From contig NZ_CP086136.1 in NCBI RefSeq assembly GCF_017565645.3, positions 4,695,501 through 4,759,500 of the forward strand: 64,000 nucleotides of DNA, written 5' to 3'. Shown piece after piece: positions 45,901 through 54,293 of this stretch. The notes under the pieces were generated by a model. The model did not search any database, was not told the origin of the DNA, and saw only the letters and a program-made list of their open reading frames with translations. This DNA comes from Bradyrhizobium barranii subsp. barranii (GTDB taxonomy: Bacteria; Pseudomonadota; Alphaproteobacteria; Rhizobiales; Xanthobacteraceae). Each line of letters starts with the position of its first letter. Position 1 is the first letter of the stretch. The position numbers and the translations under genes were made by a program.

Positions 45901-46018
45901 CGTTCGCCTCCACCGCCGACCGCCGGACCGCACCGCGCGCCCCGTTCGCGAATCGCTGCGAGGCATCATCGCCGCAACGCGGCCGGCGAGGGGGCAAAAG
46001 TCGGTACCCCGGCTAACC

Positions 46019-46037
46019 AGAAATCCTTCGGATTTCT
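46019..46037. other. Small perfect hairpin between the IS110 and DUF2840
   Basis: AGAAATCC-TTC-GGATTTCT with T/A-rich flanks. It could be a terminator or part of the IS110 right side. It lies 141 bp before the DUF2840 gene. Confidence 0.5.
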
Positions 46038-46178
46038 TCTAACGGACCAGACCACAAGCCGCATTGGGGGCGAGTGGCAACGGCGGGCCGTCAGTCCTGC
46101 TTCCCATCAGAAGCCGTACCCGTACTTCACCGACCGCAAAGCTCACGACTCCCGGTCCCAGCTTCAGAGATCGGCAGC

Positions 46179-46643
46179 ATGAGCGACCTCACCGAAGTGG
46201 AAGTGTTGTGGCTCGAGAAGCGGATTGAAAACCGTATTCGGTTCGGGCGCCTCGCTGAGGAGAAGAAGATCGATCGTCACCGACGCGTCTTGTCATTCGC
46301 GCCAGGCAGCATCTTTGCCTTCGTCCGATGGACCTCCAACGACTTTGGCACGATCATCTCGCGAATTGACATCTTGCGCGCGGTCGCACCGGGACAGCGC
46401 TGCTCGACCGTGCCGTATGTGAAGCCCGGCGGGGAGATTTTGCTGAGCCTCTCCGGTTGGCCAAAAGTCGAACGGGTGCTGCAGATGGTCGACGCCATCG
46501 AAGCGCTCGGCATTGATCCCGCCGACGTCGCTCCCGATCATTGGCATCACATTCATAATCGTCTGTCCGTCAACGAAAACCCGCGCCCCTACACGAGAGC
46601 CCGCCACCAGGCATGGCTTCACCGGCAGAGGGTCATGCGATGA
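46179..46643 (+). CDS. DUF2840 protein
   Basis: A 154-aa conserved protein of rhizobial conjugative elements, always found just upstream of traF. Sequence: VEVLWLEKRIENRIRFGRLAEEKKIDRHRRVLSFAPGSIFAFVRW near the start, SRIDILRAV and a helical C terminus (ALGIDPADVAPDHWHHIHNRLSVN). Role in transfer unknown. The ATG at 46179 is preferred over the longer frame at 46074. It overlaps traF by 4 bp, so the two are translationally coupled. Confidence 0.85.
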   Translation: MSDLTEVEVLWLEKRIENRIRFGRLAEEKKIDRHRRVLSFAPGSIFAFVRWTSNDFGTIISRIDILRAVAPGQRCSTVPYVKPGGEILLSLSGWPKVERVLQMVDAIEALGIDPADVAPDHWHHIHNRLSVNENPRPYTRARHQAWLHRQRVMR

Positions 46644-47152
46644 CACCGCGGCTCAAGACGTTGACCACGATGCTCTGCGGTGCCGTCGCACTTATCGCTC
46701 CAATCGTTCTGGAGATTGCGCCGGCCTACATCTGGAATGCATCCGAGAGCGTACCGATCGGGCTCTACCGTGTGCAGCCGGCGGACAAACTATTCGTTAC
46801 GGAACTCCTTGCTGTACAGCCACCGGAGCCGCTCGCGACATTCCTCGACCTGAACGGCTATCTGCCGGCCGGGCTGCCGATGCTCAAACGCGTGCTGGCG
46901 CTTCCCGCGCAGACCGTTTGCCGAAGCGGGCTCACCATTTCGGTTGACGCCATCGAAATGGGCGAGGCCAGAGATCGCGATGGCCGTGGTCGACCGCTGC
47001 CGAGATGGCAGGGTTGCCGCGTCGTCGGCGAGGGCGATCTCTTTGTCATGAACTGGCAGTCCACCAACTCGCTGGATGGCCGCTATTTCGGGTTTTTGCC
47101 AGCATCGGCCGTCATTGGCCGTGCGCTGCCAGTGTGGACCTGGGAGGATTGA
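46640..47152 (+). CDS. traF: Conjugative transfer signal peptidase TraF
   Basis: A 170-aa S26-type serine peptidase, anchored by an N-terminal helix (residues 6-27). The catalytic Ser is in NASESVPIGLYRV and Lys in GLPMLKRVLALPAQTVC; C-terminal GDLFVMNWQSTNSLDGRYFGFLPASAVIGRA is conserved. TraF cleaves and cyclises the TrbC pilin in IncP and rhizobial T4SS. TrbC is encoded at 53694. The ATGA overlap couples it to DUF2840. Confidence 0.93.
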   Translation: MTPRLKTLTTMLCGAVALIAPIVLEIAPAYIWNASESVPIGLYRVQPADKLFVTELLAVQPPEPLATFLDLNGYLPAGLPMLKRVLALPAQTVCRSGLTISVDAIEMGEARDRDGRGRPLPRWQGCRVVGEGDLFVMNWQSTNSLDGRYFGFLPASAVIGRALPVWTWED

Positions 47153-47154
47153 TC

Positions 47155-48051
47155 GTGCGCGTACTGAGTTTCCGGCTGGCGATTCCTCTGTTTGGCCGCG
47201 TGCTGCACCATTCCTCCGTCCCGACCAACGATTGCGCAGCCGTCGCGCGCAGCGGCGGTCCAGGGCGGCCGAAAGGCCGGCGCGAAGCAGCTTTACCCTG
47301 GACGGGCGAGAGCACGGCGGCATGCTTGCGCTTGTTCGAGAGGAGCCTGCGCGCAGTCGTAGCGTTGTTCGTTGGGCTGATCGTGAGTAACGTTGCTGTT
47401 GTCGCCGAGACGCCGCCCACGGACCCTGCCGCAACGTATGCGACTAGCGATCCATTTGCAGATTTCATCGAAGACGCCTCGCGTCGCTTCGGCGTTCCGG
47501 TGCGCTGGATACGCGCAGTCATAAACGTCGAAAGCGCCGGAGATGCGCGCGCCAGGTCACCGAAAGGCGCCATGGGGCTGATGCAGATCATGCCAGGGAC
47601 GTGGGCAGAGCTACGTCTGCGGTACGACCTCGGCAACGATCCCTACAATCCCCATGACAACATTCTTGCGGGTACCGCGTACCTGTGCGAACTGCGCGAC
47701 CGCTACGGTGCGCCGGGCTTGCTTGCAGCCTACAACGCGGGGCCTGCTCGTTACGAAGAGCATCTTGCCGGCCGTCCATTGCCAGCAGAGACCCAAGCCT
47801 ATTTGCAGAAGCTAGTGCCAATCATCGGCAGTGAAATTGCAGCGCCCAGCGCAGTCGCGAGTCTGCAGCCATCAGCAGCCACGCTCTTCGTTGTGCGGTC
47901 TCAAAGTTCAAAGACCGCTGCCCGGCTCCGGCCTGGGCGTCCACTGAACCAGGCTCCGACGGCTGCCTCCGTTCACGACATCTCGGCCATTGTGCCACAG
48001 GCAACAGGGTTGTTCGTCGCGAGATCTGATGCGGGGGCCCGCAATGACTGA
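47155..48051 (+). CDS. Lytic transglycosylase of the conjugation system (SLT domain)
   Basis: A 298-aa protein using GTG at 47155. A hydrophobic signal region lies near residues 62-80; the SLT domain follows from about residue 105: RWIRAVINVESAGDARARSPKGAMGLMQIMPGTWAEL (catalytic Glu in VES) and AYNAGPARYEEHLAG. It would open peptidoglycan for the mating channel, like VirB1/TrbN. The ORF can be extended upstream inside traF, but the GTG just after its stop fits the operon. It overlaps the next gene by 8 bp. Confidence 0.85.
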   Translation: MRVLSFRLAIPLFGRVLHHSSVPTNDCAAVARSGGPGRPKGRREAALPWTGESTAACLRLFERSLRAVVALFVGLIVSNVAVVAETPPTDPAATYATSDPFADFIEDASRRFGVPVRWIRAVINVESAGDARARSPKGAMGLMQIMPGTWAELRLRYDLGNDPYNPHDNILAGTAYLCELRDRYGAPGLLAAYNAGPARYEEHLAGRPLPAETQAYLQKLVPIIGSEIAAPSAVASLQPSAATLFVVRSQSSKTAARLRPGRPLNQAPTAASVHDISAIVPQATGLFVARSDAGARND

Positions 48052-48301
48052 ATGCGCAAACTCGCATGCGTTGGCGTGCTCTGGAGAAGAATGGGCGGAA
48101 TGGGGAGAGCAGTGGGGAAACACGACAGCAGGACGGCGAGATAAAAGCGGCTCGCCCGTCGAACCACAAGCCATTGGAATGGCTTGGGTTCGGCCGTGCC
48201 GGTCGGTCGTGGCGCGTGCCGCGCTTGATGCTTTCAGCAATGAATTCAACAATGTTTTCGGCACGGTCCGCGATTTCATGGCCGAGGAGCCGTTGCCGTG
48301 A
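48044..48301 (+). CDS. Small hypothetical protein upstream of the relaxase
   Basis: An 85-aa protein with Trp- and Glu-rich start (CSGEEWAEWGEQWGN) and helical end (FSNEFNNVFGTVRDFMAEEPLP). Overlaps both neighbours by a few bases, so it is part of the coupled tra operon. Genes of this size are often seen before rlxS in rhizobial ICEs, but no domain is known. Confidence 0.6.
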   Translation: MTECANSHALACSGEEWAEWGEQWGNTTAGRRDKSGSPVEPQAIGMAWVRPCRSVVARAALDAFSNEFNNVFGTVRDFMAEEPLP

Positions 48302-50061
48302 GCGTAGGCGACAGCGATTTGCGCATCCGGCCTGGCCGCATCCGCGGTACGCGAGCGCCAAAGCCAAAGAGCTTCATCAACCAGGTGCTGCGCGCGGCGA
48401 AGAAGTCCGGTCACAGCCCTTCGCATGCGGCTACGGGTAAGCGTTCCTCGAGCTACGGGCGCTCGACCTTCGGGCGCGGCCGGATCAGTTTTAGCCGTAG
48501 CCGCCTGTTCAGTCCGGCGCGGCGCGTGGTGGTGAAGGCGCGTGTTGTTCGTCATCAGGGACGTTCCTTCCGTTCCGCGCCGCTGGCCGCCCAGCTCTCG
48601 TACCTCAAGCGCGACGGCGTCACCCGCAACAGCGAGAAGGCGGTGATGTTCGATGCCGGCAGTGACCGCACTGACGACGCAGCCTTCGCGGATCGCTGCA
48701 AGGACGACCGGCATCATTTCCGGTTCATCGTCTCGCCCGAGGACGCCGCTGAGATGACCGATCTCAGAGCCTTCACGCGCGATCTTGCCAGGCAAATGGA
48801 AGTCGATCTCGGCACTCGGCTCGATTGGGTCGCCGTCGATCACTGGAACACGGACAATCCGCATGTCCATCTGCTCGTGCGGGGTGTCGATCAGACCGGC
48901 GCCGACCTCGTGATCTCACGAGATTACATCAGCCGAGGCTTGCGCTCGCGCGCCGAGGAATTGGTCTCGATCGAGCTTGGCCCGAAGCCCGAGCACGAGA
49001 TTCGCAATGCCCTGGAAAAGGAGATCGCGGCCGAACGCTGGACGCGGCTCGACGTCGAGATCCGCATGGCCGCCGATGAAACCGGCGCCATCGACCTACG
49101 CCCCGAGAATCCCGGCGCAGCCGACCCTGAAATCCGTCGTTTGATGATTGGACGGCTCCAACACTTGGAGAAGATGGGCCTCGCTGCGCCTGCCGGCTCC
49201 GGCGAATGGATGGTCGGGCTGGAGGCTGAGCGCAATCTCCGCGACCTCGGCATGCGCGGCGACGTCATCAAGACTATGCACCGCGTCTTCACCGACCGCG
49301 GGGAGGCACGCGGCGTCGCCGACTATATGATCGATGGTGAGAAGCCGGATTCGCCGATCATCGGCCGGTTGGTCGACAGGGGACTCCATGACGAACTGAC
49401 CGGCGAGGCTTATGCCGTGATCGACGGCACAGACGGACGCGCCCACCACGTTCGCTTCCGCGGCATCGAGGCATTCGAGCACGCCCCGCCGATCGGAGGG
49501 ATCGTCGAGGTCCGCCGCTTTGGGGGGCCGGACGATCGGCACCCGACGTTGGTGCTCGCCAACCGCAGCGATTTCGACCTCAACCAGCAGGTCACCGCTC
49601 CCGGCGCGACCTGGATCGACCATCGCCTCGTTGAGAGCGATCCGATGCCGCTCTCCATGGGTGGGTTTGGTCGCGAAACGCGCGACGCCATGCAGGCCCG
49701 TGCCGAACATCTCGCAAGCGAGGGGCTCGCCAGGCGGCAGGGTCAGCGCGTCATCATGCAGCGCGATCTCTTGAACACCTTGCGTCGACGCGAACTGGAC
49801 GCGGTGGGTGCAAAACTATCAGCCAAGACGGGGTTGACGCACATAAAGGCCGCGACCGGCGAGCATGTGAGCGGCACCTATCGTCAACGCCTGACGCTCG
49901 CCTCCGGTCGCTTCGCCATGATCGACAACGGCCTCGGCTTCCAACTCGTGCCCTGGTCGCGCGAGATCGAGAAGAAACTCGGCCAGCACGTCGCCGGCGT
50001 CACCAAGGAGGGTGGCGGCATCGAGTGGGCCATTGGTCGCAAACGAGACCTGGGCTTGTAG
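48298..50061 (+). CDS. rlxS: Relaxase RlxS (VirD2-like, DUF3363)
   Basis: A 587-aa DNA relaxase that nicks oriT and pilots the transferred strand. The N-terminal 80 residues are basic; the relaxase domain contains RHHFRFIVSPEDA, LDWVAVDHWNTDNPHVHLLVRGVDQ (the HxH metal site near residue 185) and YISRGLRSRAEELV; the C-terminal DUF3363 part follows. A catalytic Tyr is probably in the N-terminal part of the domain, but cannot be picked with certainty. Start is GTG at 48298, overlapping the small gene upstream by 4 bp. Confidence 0.92.
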   Translation: MSVGDSDLRIRPGRIRGTRAPKPKSFINQVLRAAKKSGHSPSHAATGKRSSSYGRSTFGRGRISFSRSRLFSPARRVVVKARVVRHQGRSFRSAPLAAQLSYLKRDGVTRNSEKAVMFDAGSDRTDDAAFADRCKDDRHHFRFIVSPEDAAEMTDLRAFTRDLARQMEVDLGTRLDWVAVDHWNTDNPHVHLLVRGVDQTGADLVISRDYISRGLRSRAEELVSIELGPKPEHEIRNALEKEIAAERWTRLDVEIRMAADETGAIDLRPENPGAADPEIRRLMIGRLQHLEKMGLAAPAGSGEWMVGLEAERNLRDLGMRGDVIKTMHRVFTDRGEARGVADYMIDGEKPDSPIIGRLVDRGLHDELTGEAYAVIDGTDGRAHHVRFRGIEAFEHAPPIGGIVEVRRFGGPDDRHPTLVLANRSDFDLNQQVTAPGATWIDHRLVESDPMPLSMGGFGRETRDAMQARAEHLASEGLARRQGQRVIMQRDLLNTLRRRELDAVGAKLSAKTGLTHIKAATGEHVSGTYRQRLTLASGRFAMIDNGLGFQLVPWSREIEKKLGQHVAGVTKEGGGIEWAIGRKRDLGL

Positions 50062-50105
50062 CTTCGTCGTTTACACAACGCCTAATCACGAGAAGGACGT
50101 CGGCC

Positions 50106-52097
50106 ATGTACGCGACCAAAATCCTCTGGGGCCAGATCACCGTCGTCTTCCTGATCGTGTTGCTCACGATCTGGGGTGCAACTGAATGGACGGCGTGGCG
50201 GCTCGGCTTCCAGCCTGAACTCGGCCAACCCTGGTTCGAACTCGCCGGGATGCCGGTCTACTATCCGCCGGTCTTCTTTTGGTGGTGGTACATCTACGAC
50301 GCTTATGCGCCACAGGTCTTCGTCGAGGGCGCCTATATAGCCGCGTCCGGCAGCTTCATCTCGATCGCGGCGGCGATCGGCATGTCGGTCTGGCGGGCGC
50401 GGGAGGCGAAGAACGTCGAGACCTATGGTTCGGCGCGCTGGGCCCAACCGCGCGAGGTGAAGACAGCCGGGTTGCTTGGCGCAGATGGCGTCGTGCTCGG
50501 CAGGCTCGGCCATGACTATCTCCGTCACGACGGCCCGGAGCATGTGCTGTGCTTCGCGCCGACCCGTTCCGGCAAAGGTGTCGGCCTGGTCGTGCCGTCT
50601 CTATTGACCTGGCCAGGTTCCGCGATCGTCCACGACATCAAGGGCGAGAACTGGCAGCTCACCGCCGGCTACCGCTCGCAGCACGGCCGCGTATTGCTGT
50701 TCGATCCGACCAATGCCAAGTCGTCGGCGTATAACCCGCTGCTCGAGGTCCGCCGCGGCGAGTGGGAGGTGCGTGACGTCCAGAACGTCGCCGACGTGCT
50801 GGTCGACCCGGAGGGATCGCTCGACAAACGGAACCATTGGGAGAAGACCAGCCATTCACTGCTCGTCGGCGCGATCCTGCATGTCCTCTATGCCGAGGTG
50901 GACAAGACACTGGCCGGCGTCGCCGCGTTCCTCTCGGATCCGAAGCGGCCGATTGAGACGACGCTGAAAGCGATGATGACCACGCGGCACCTCGGCGAAC
51001 GAGGTCCGCATCCCGTCGTTGCCTCGACCGCACGCGAACTGCTCAACAAGTCCGACAATGAACGGTCGGGCGTGCTTTCCACCGCCATGTCATTTCTCGG
51101 CCTTTATCGCGATCCTGTCGTGGCCGAGGTGACCTGCCGCTGTGATTGGCGGATTGCCGACCTGATTGCCGATCCGCGGCCAGCGACCCTCTACCTCGTG
51201 GTGCCACCGTCTGATATCTCGCGGACCAAGCCCCTGATCCGCCTGGTGCTGAACCAGATCGGCCGCAGGCTCACCGAGGATCTGCATGCGAAGGATCGCC
51301 GTCACCGTATCCTGATGATGCTCGACGAGTTCCCGGCGCTTGGCCGGCTCGACTTCTTCGAATCCGCGCTGGCCTTCATGGCAGGTTACGGCATCAAGAG
51401 TTTTCTGATCGCCCAGTCGCTGAACCAGATCGAGAAAGCCTATGGCGCCAACAACTCGATCCTCGACAACTGCCATGTCCGCGTCAGCTTTGCCACCAAC
51501 GACGAGCGCACGGCAAAGCGTGTTTCCGATGCGCTTGGTACGGCGACCGAGATGCGCGCCATGAAAAACTATGCTGGCCACAGGCTGAATCCTTGGCTTG
51601 GTCACCTCATGGTCTCGCGGCAGGAGACGGCGAGGCCACTGCTCACGCCGGGCGAGGTGATGCAGCTCCCGCCCTCTGACGAGATCGTCATGGTAGCCGG
51701 TACGCCGCCGATCCGGGCGAAGAAAGCTCGCTATTACGAGGATCACCGTTTCACCGAGCGGGTGCTGACGCCACCCGATCCGGTGAAGTCCGGCCGGTCG
51801 TCACGGACGGATGGGTGGTCAGCTCTAACACAGCAGACACCGGACGCCGTGCTGCTTGGTGAGATCCAGAAGGCGGAACAGGATGCCGCCAATAGCGGCT
51901 TGCGCCGCGAACCCGAGCTTCCCGATCACGTCGCCATCGTCAAGGAGACGACCGACCCGGGGCCGGCGGAAGAGTTCGCCATTGTACTCGATGACGAGTC
52001 GGACGATGCCGCCAGTCAGGCCCGCATTCTGCGCCAGCAGATGCGTGGCATCGCCCGCCAGGTCTCGCTCGACCCGAATGACGGCATGGAGTTGTGA
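50106..52097 (+). CDS. traG: Type IV coupling protein TraG (VirD4 family)
   Basis: A 663-aa inner-membrane ATPase that links the relaxosome to the Trb channel. Two N-terminal membrane helices (about residues 8-28 and 75-98) precede Walker A FAPTRSGKGVGLVVPSLL near residue 155 and Walker B RILMMLDEFPALGR near residue 400, with FLIAQSLNQIEKAYG. The start at 50106 is an ATG 44 bp after rlxS. Complete. Confidence 0.95.
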   Translation: MYATKILWGQITVVFLIVLLTIWGATEWTAWRLGFQPELGQPWFELAGMPVYYPPVFFWWWYIYDAYAPQVFVEGAYIAASGSFISIAAAIGMSVWRAREAKNVETYGSARWAQPREVKTAGLLGADGVVLGRLGHDYLRHDGPEHVLCFAPTRSGKGVGLVVPSLLTWPGSAIVHDIKGENWQLTAGYRSQHGRVLLFDPTNAKSSAYNPLLEVRRGEWEVRDVQNVADVLVDPEGSLDKRNHWEKTSHSLLVGAILHVLYAEVDKTLAGVAAFLSDPKRPIETTLKAMMTTRHLGERGPHPVVASTARELLNKSDNERSGVLSTAMSFLGLYRDPVVAEVTCRCDWRIADLIADPRPATLYLVVPPSDISRTKPLIRLVLNQIGRRLTEDLHAKDRRHRILMMLDEFPALGRLDFFESALAFMAGYGIKSFLIAQSLNQIEKAYGANNSILDNCHVRVSFATNDERTAKRVSDALGTATEMRAMKNYAGHRLNPWLGHLMVSRQETARPLLTPGEVMQLPPSDEIVMVAGTPPIRAKKARYYEDHRFTERVLTPPDPVKSGRSSRTDGWSALTQQTPDAVLLGEIQKAEQDAANSGLRREPELPDHVAIVKETTDPGPAEEFAIVLDDESDDAASQARILRQQMRGIARQVSLDPNDGMEL

Positions 52098-52101
52098 GAC
52101 C

Positions 52102-52527
52102 ATGCGGGACCGGATGAATGTGTATTTCCCGCCGGAGCTTCTGAAGCAGATCGCCGATCTTGCCGACCGCAAGAAGCTTTCTCGATCGGCGATCGTGGAA
52201 GCAGCCGTCACCTCGTTTCTGTCTCCGGATGGGGAGGATCGGCGCGAGGCGGCATTCGCGCGCCGTCTCGACCGGCTGTCGCGCCAGGTCCAACGTCTCG
52301 AACGCGATCTTGGCGTTACCGCCGAAACGCTGGCCCTGTTCGTCCGCTTCTGGCTGACGATCACGCCACCCTTGCCGAACGACGCGCAGGCTGCCGCCCA
52401 GATCAAGGGCCGCGAGCGGTTTGAAGGTTTTATCGAGACCCTTGGCCGCCGCTTACAGAAGGGCCAGAATTTCTTGCGCGAGATTCCGGACGACATCGTG
52501 AACGAAAAACCGGATGACCGGGGCTGA
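52102..52527 (+). CDS. Ribbon-helix-helix (CopG-like) transfer protein
   Basis: A 141-aa protein. RMNVYFPPELLKQIADLADRKKLSRSAIVEAAVTSFL (about residues 4-40) is a ribbon-helix-helix DNA-binding domain; a coiled region (FARRLDRLSRQVQRLERDL) and a hydrophobic segment follow. In rhizobial ICEs the gene between traG and trbB encodes such a protein; it may regulate trb or assist the relaxosome. Starts 4 bp after traG. Confidence 0.82.
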   Translation: MRDRMNVYFPPELLKQIADLADRKKLSRSAIVEAAVTSFLSPDGEDRREAAFARRLDRLSRQVQRLERDLGVTAETLALFVRFWLTITPPLPNDAQAAAQIKGRERFEGFIETLGRRLQKGQNFLREIPDDIVNEKPDDRG

Positions 52528-52728
52528 TGGACTGCTCAGAAGCCAGAATCTTCGTAGCCAAGGCGTCGATAGCAGAGTCTTCTGTATCACTCATCTCGCC
52601 GAGTCTTTCTCTTTCTACGCCAATCTACGATCGCCTCGCGAGCGTTGTTGCGCGGGGCCAATTCCTGCCTTTTCTATTCATCCCCATCTGAGGGCGCTTT
52701 TTAAGCGGCCTCTTTGTTGGGGGCGGCG
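52528..52728. promoter_or_regulatory. Probable trb operon leader/promoter region
   Basis: 201 bp without a gene between traG-copG and trbB, the only such break in the transfer operon. The sequence is less GC-rich and has pyrimidine runs (TCTTTCTCTTTCT). A short CTCGCGAG palindrome lies near 52636. No clear tra-box-like 18-bp palindrome was found. Confidence 0.4.
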
Positions 52729-53697
52729 GTGGCAATTCATTCGGCTCAAGCAGAGGCGATCTCGCGCGGCGCGCGCATGCTCCGCAGCGCGCTTGGCCCC
52801 GCCATTGCGCGATACCTGGAGGACGCCTCGATCGTCGAGGTGATGCTCAACCCCGATGGCCGGTTGTGGATCGACCGGCTGTCAAGCGGCTTGACCGACA
52901 CCGGAGAGAGCCTCTCTTCCGCTGATGGAGAGCGCATCGTTCGGCTGGTGGCGCACCACGTCGGTGCCGAAGTGCATGCTGGTGCGCCGCGCGTTTCCGC
53001 CGAACTGCCGGAGACCGGAGAACGTTTCGAAGGTCTGCTGCCGCCAGTCGTCGCGGCTCCGGCTTTTGCCATCCGCAAGCCAGCGGTCGCCGTGTTCACG
53101 CTCGACGACTACGTCGCCGCCGGCATCATGACGTCGGAGCAGTCTGCGGCCTTGCGCAGCGCCGTCGCCGACCGCAGGAACATTCTGGTCGCCGGCGGAA
53201 CCTCCACCGGCAAGACCACCTTGACCAACGCCCTTCTTGCGGAAGTCGCCAAGACCTCTGACCGGGTCGTGCTGATCGAGGATACGCGCGAGCTGCAGTG
53301 CAAGGCGCCGAACCTCGTCGCCTTACGCACCAAGGACGGCGTGATTTCACTGTCAGATCTCGTGCGGTCGTCACTTCGTTTGCGACCGGACCGCATCCCC
53401 ATCGGCGAGGTGCGCGGCGCCGAAGCGCTCGATCTCCTCAAGGCCTGGGGCACCGGCCATCCCGGTGGCATCGGCACCATTCATGCCGGGACGGCGCTCG
53501 GCGCACTACGCCGACTCGAGCAGCTCATCCAAGAAGCGGTCATCACCGTTCCGCGCGCCCTGATCGCTGAAACCATCAACATCGTTGCGGTGCTTGCCGG
53601 CCGCGGCGCGGATCGTCGTCTCACCGAACTTGCCCGCGTCACCGGGCTCGGACCAGCCGGCGACTACAGTCTTTCACCAGCAGGAGACGAAACATGA
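52729..53697 (+). CDS. trbB: Conjugal transfer ATPase TrbB (VirB11 family)
   Basis: A 322-aa hexameric secretion ATPase. [17 protein letters not shown] near residue 35, Walker [21 protein letters not shown] near residue 160, Walker B-type [12 protein letters not shown], and [21 protein letters not shown] are all typical. The start is uncertain: GTG at 52729, TTG at 52714 or 52717, or ATG at 52777; GTG 52729 has a GGGGG run ahead. Its stop overlaps trbC. Confidence 0.92.
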   Translation: MAIHSAQAEAISRGARMLRSALGPAIARYLEDASIVEVMLNPDGRLWIDRLSSGLTDTGESLSSADGERIVRLVAHHVGAEVHAGAPRVSAELPETGERFEGLLPPVVAAPAFAIRKPAVAVFTLDDYVAAGIMTSEQSAALRSAVADRRNILVAGGTSTGKTTLTNALLAEVAKTSDRVVLIEDTRELQCKAPNLVALRTKDGVISLSDLVRSSLRLRPDRIPIGEVRGAEALDLLKAWGTGHPGGIGTIHAGTALGALRRLEQLIQEAVITVPRALIAETINIVAVLAGRGADRRLTELARVTGLGPAGDYSLSPAGDET

Positions 53698-54020
53698 GAC
53701 CTCGATCATCTCTTTCTCTACGTGCCATGTCGCTCACCGTATCAGGCATGGTTCTATTCGCTGCCGCTCCGGCTTGGGCTGCCGGTTCCAATATGCCGTG
53801 GGAGCAGCCGCTCAATCAGATCCTGCAATCGGTCGAGGGGCCAGTCGCAAAGATCATCGCGGTGATCATCATCATCGTCACCGGTCTCACGCTCGCCTTC
53901 GGCGACTCCTCCGGTGGTTTTCGCCGGTTGATCCAGATCGTGTTCGGCCTGTCGATCGCCTTCGCCGCATCGAGCTTCTTTTTATCGTTCTTTTCGTTCG
54001 GCGGTGGGATTTTGATCTGA
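53694..54020 (+). CDS. trbC: Pilin-like protein TrbC (VirB2 family)
   Basis: A 108-aa pre-pilin with a long signal (cleaved near AWAAG) and two hydrophobic helices (about residues 50-68 and 82-100). NMPWEQPLNQILQSVEGPVAKIIAVIIIIVTGLTLAFG is typical of TrbC. It is the likely substrate of TraF. ATGA overlaps at both ends. Confidence 0.92.
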   Translation: MRPRSSLSLRAMSLTVSGMVLFAAAPAWAAGSNMPWEQPLNQILQSVEGPVAKIIAVIIIIVTGLTLAFGDSSGGFRRLIQIVFGLSIAFAASSFFLSFFSFGGGILI

Positions 54021-54283
54021 TGGACGAGCCCGTCGCTGGCTTTGTCGCGCCCGTGCATCGCGCGCTGACCGAACCGATCCTGATGGGTGGCGCCCCCCGC
54101 GCGGTCGCCATCGTCAACGGCACGCTCGCAGCCGCGCTTGGTCTCGGTCTGCGGCTCTGGATCGCAGGTCTTCTGCTGTGGGCGATCGGCCATGCGGCCG
54201 CGGTCTGGGCTGCCAAGCGTGATCCCGCCTTCGTCGATGTGGTGCGCCGTCATCTGCGCATCCCCGGTCATCTCAGCATCTGA
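54020..54283 (+). CDS. trbD: TrbD (VirB3 family)
   Basis: An 87-aa small membrane protein with two adjacent hydrophobic helices (about residues 32-64) starting VAPVHRALTEPILMGGAPR. Matches VirB3/TrbD size and motif. Overlaps trbC by 1 bp. Confidence 0.9.
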   Translation: MDEPVAGFVAPVHRALTEPILMGGAPRAVAIVNGTLAAALGLGLRLWIAGLLLWAIGHAAAVWAAKRDPAFVDVVRRHLRIPGHLSI

Positions 54284-54293
54284 GTTCGCGATC

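Noticed and set aside
44260..46182. A 640-codon frame running from the repA end across the IS110
   Set aside because: It is the antisense of the IS110 transposase joined to non-coding DNA; the DEDD motifs are on the minus strand.
47005..47154. Upstream extension of the transglycosylase into traF
   Set aside because: Overlaps the conserved end of traF in another frame; GTG at 47155 fits operon spacing.
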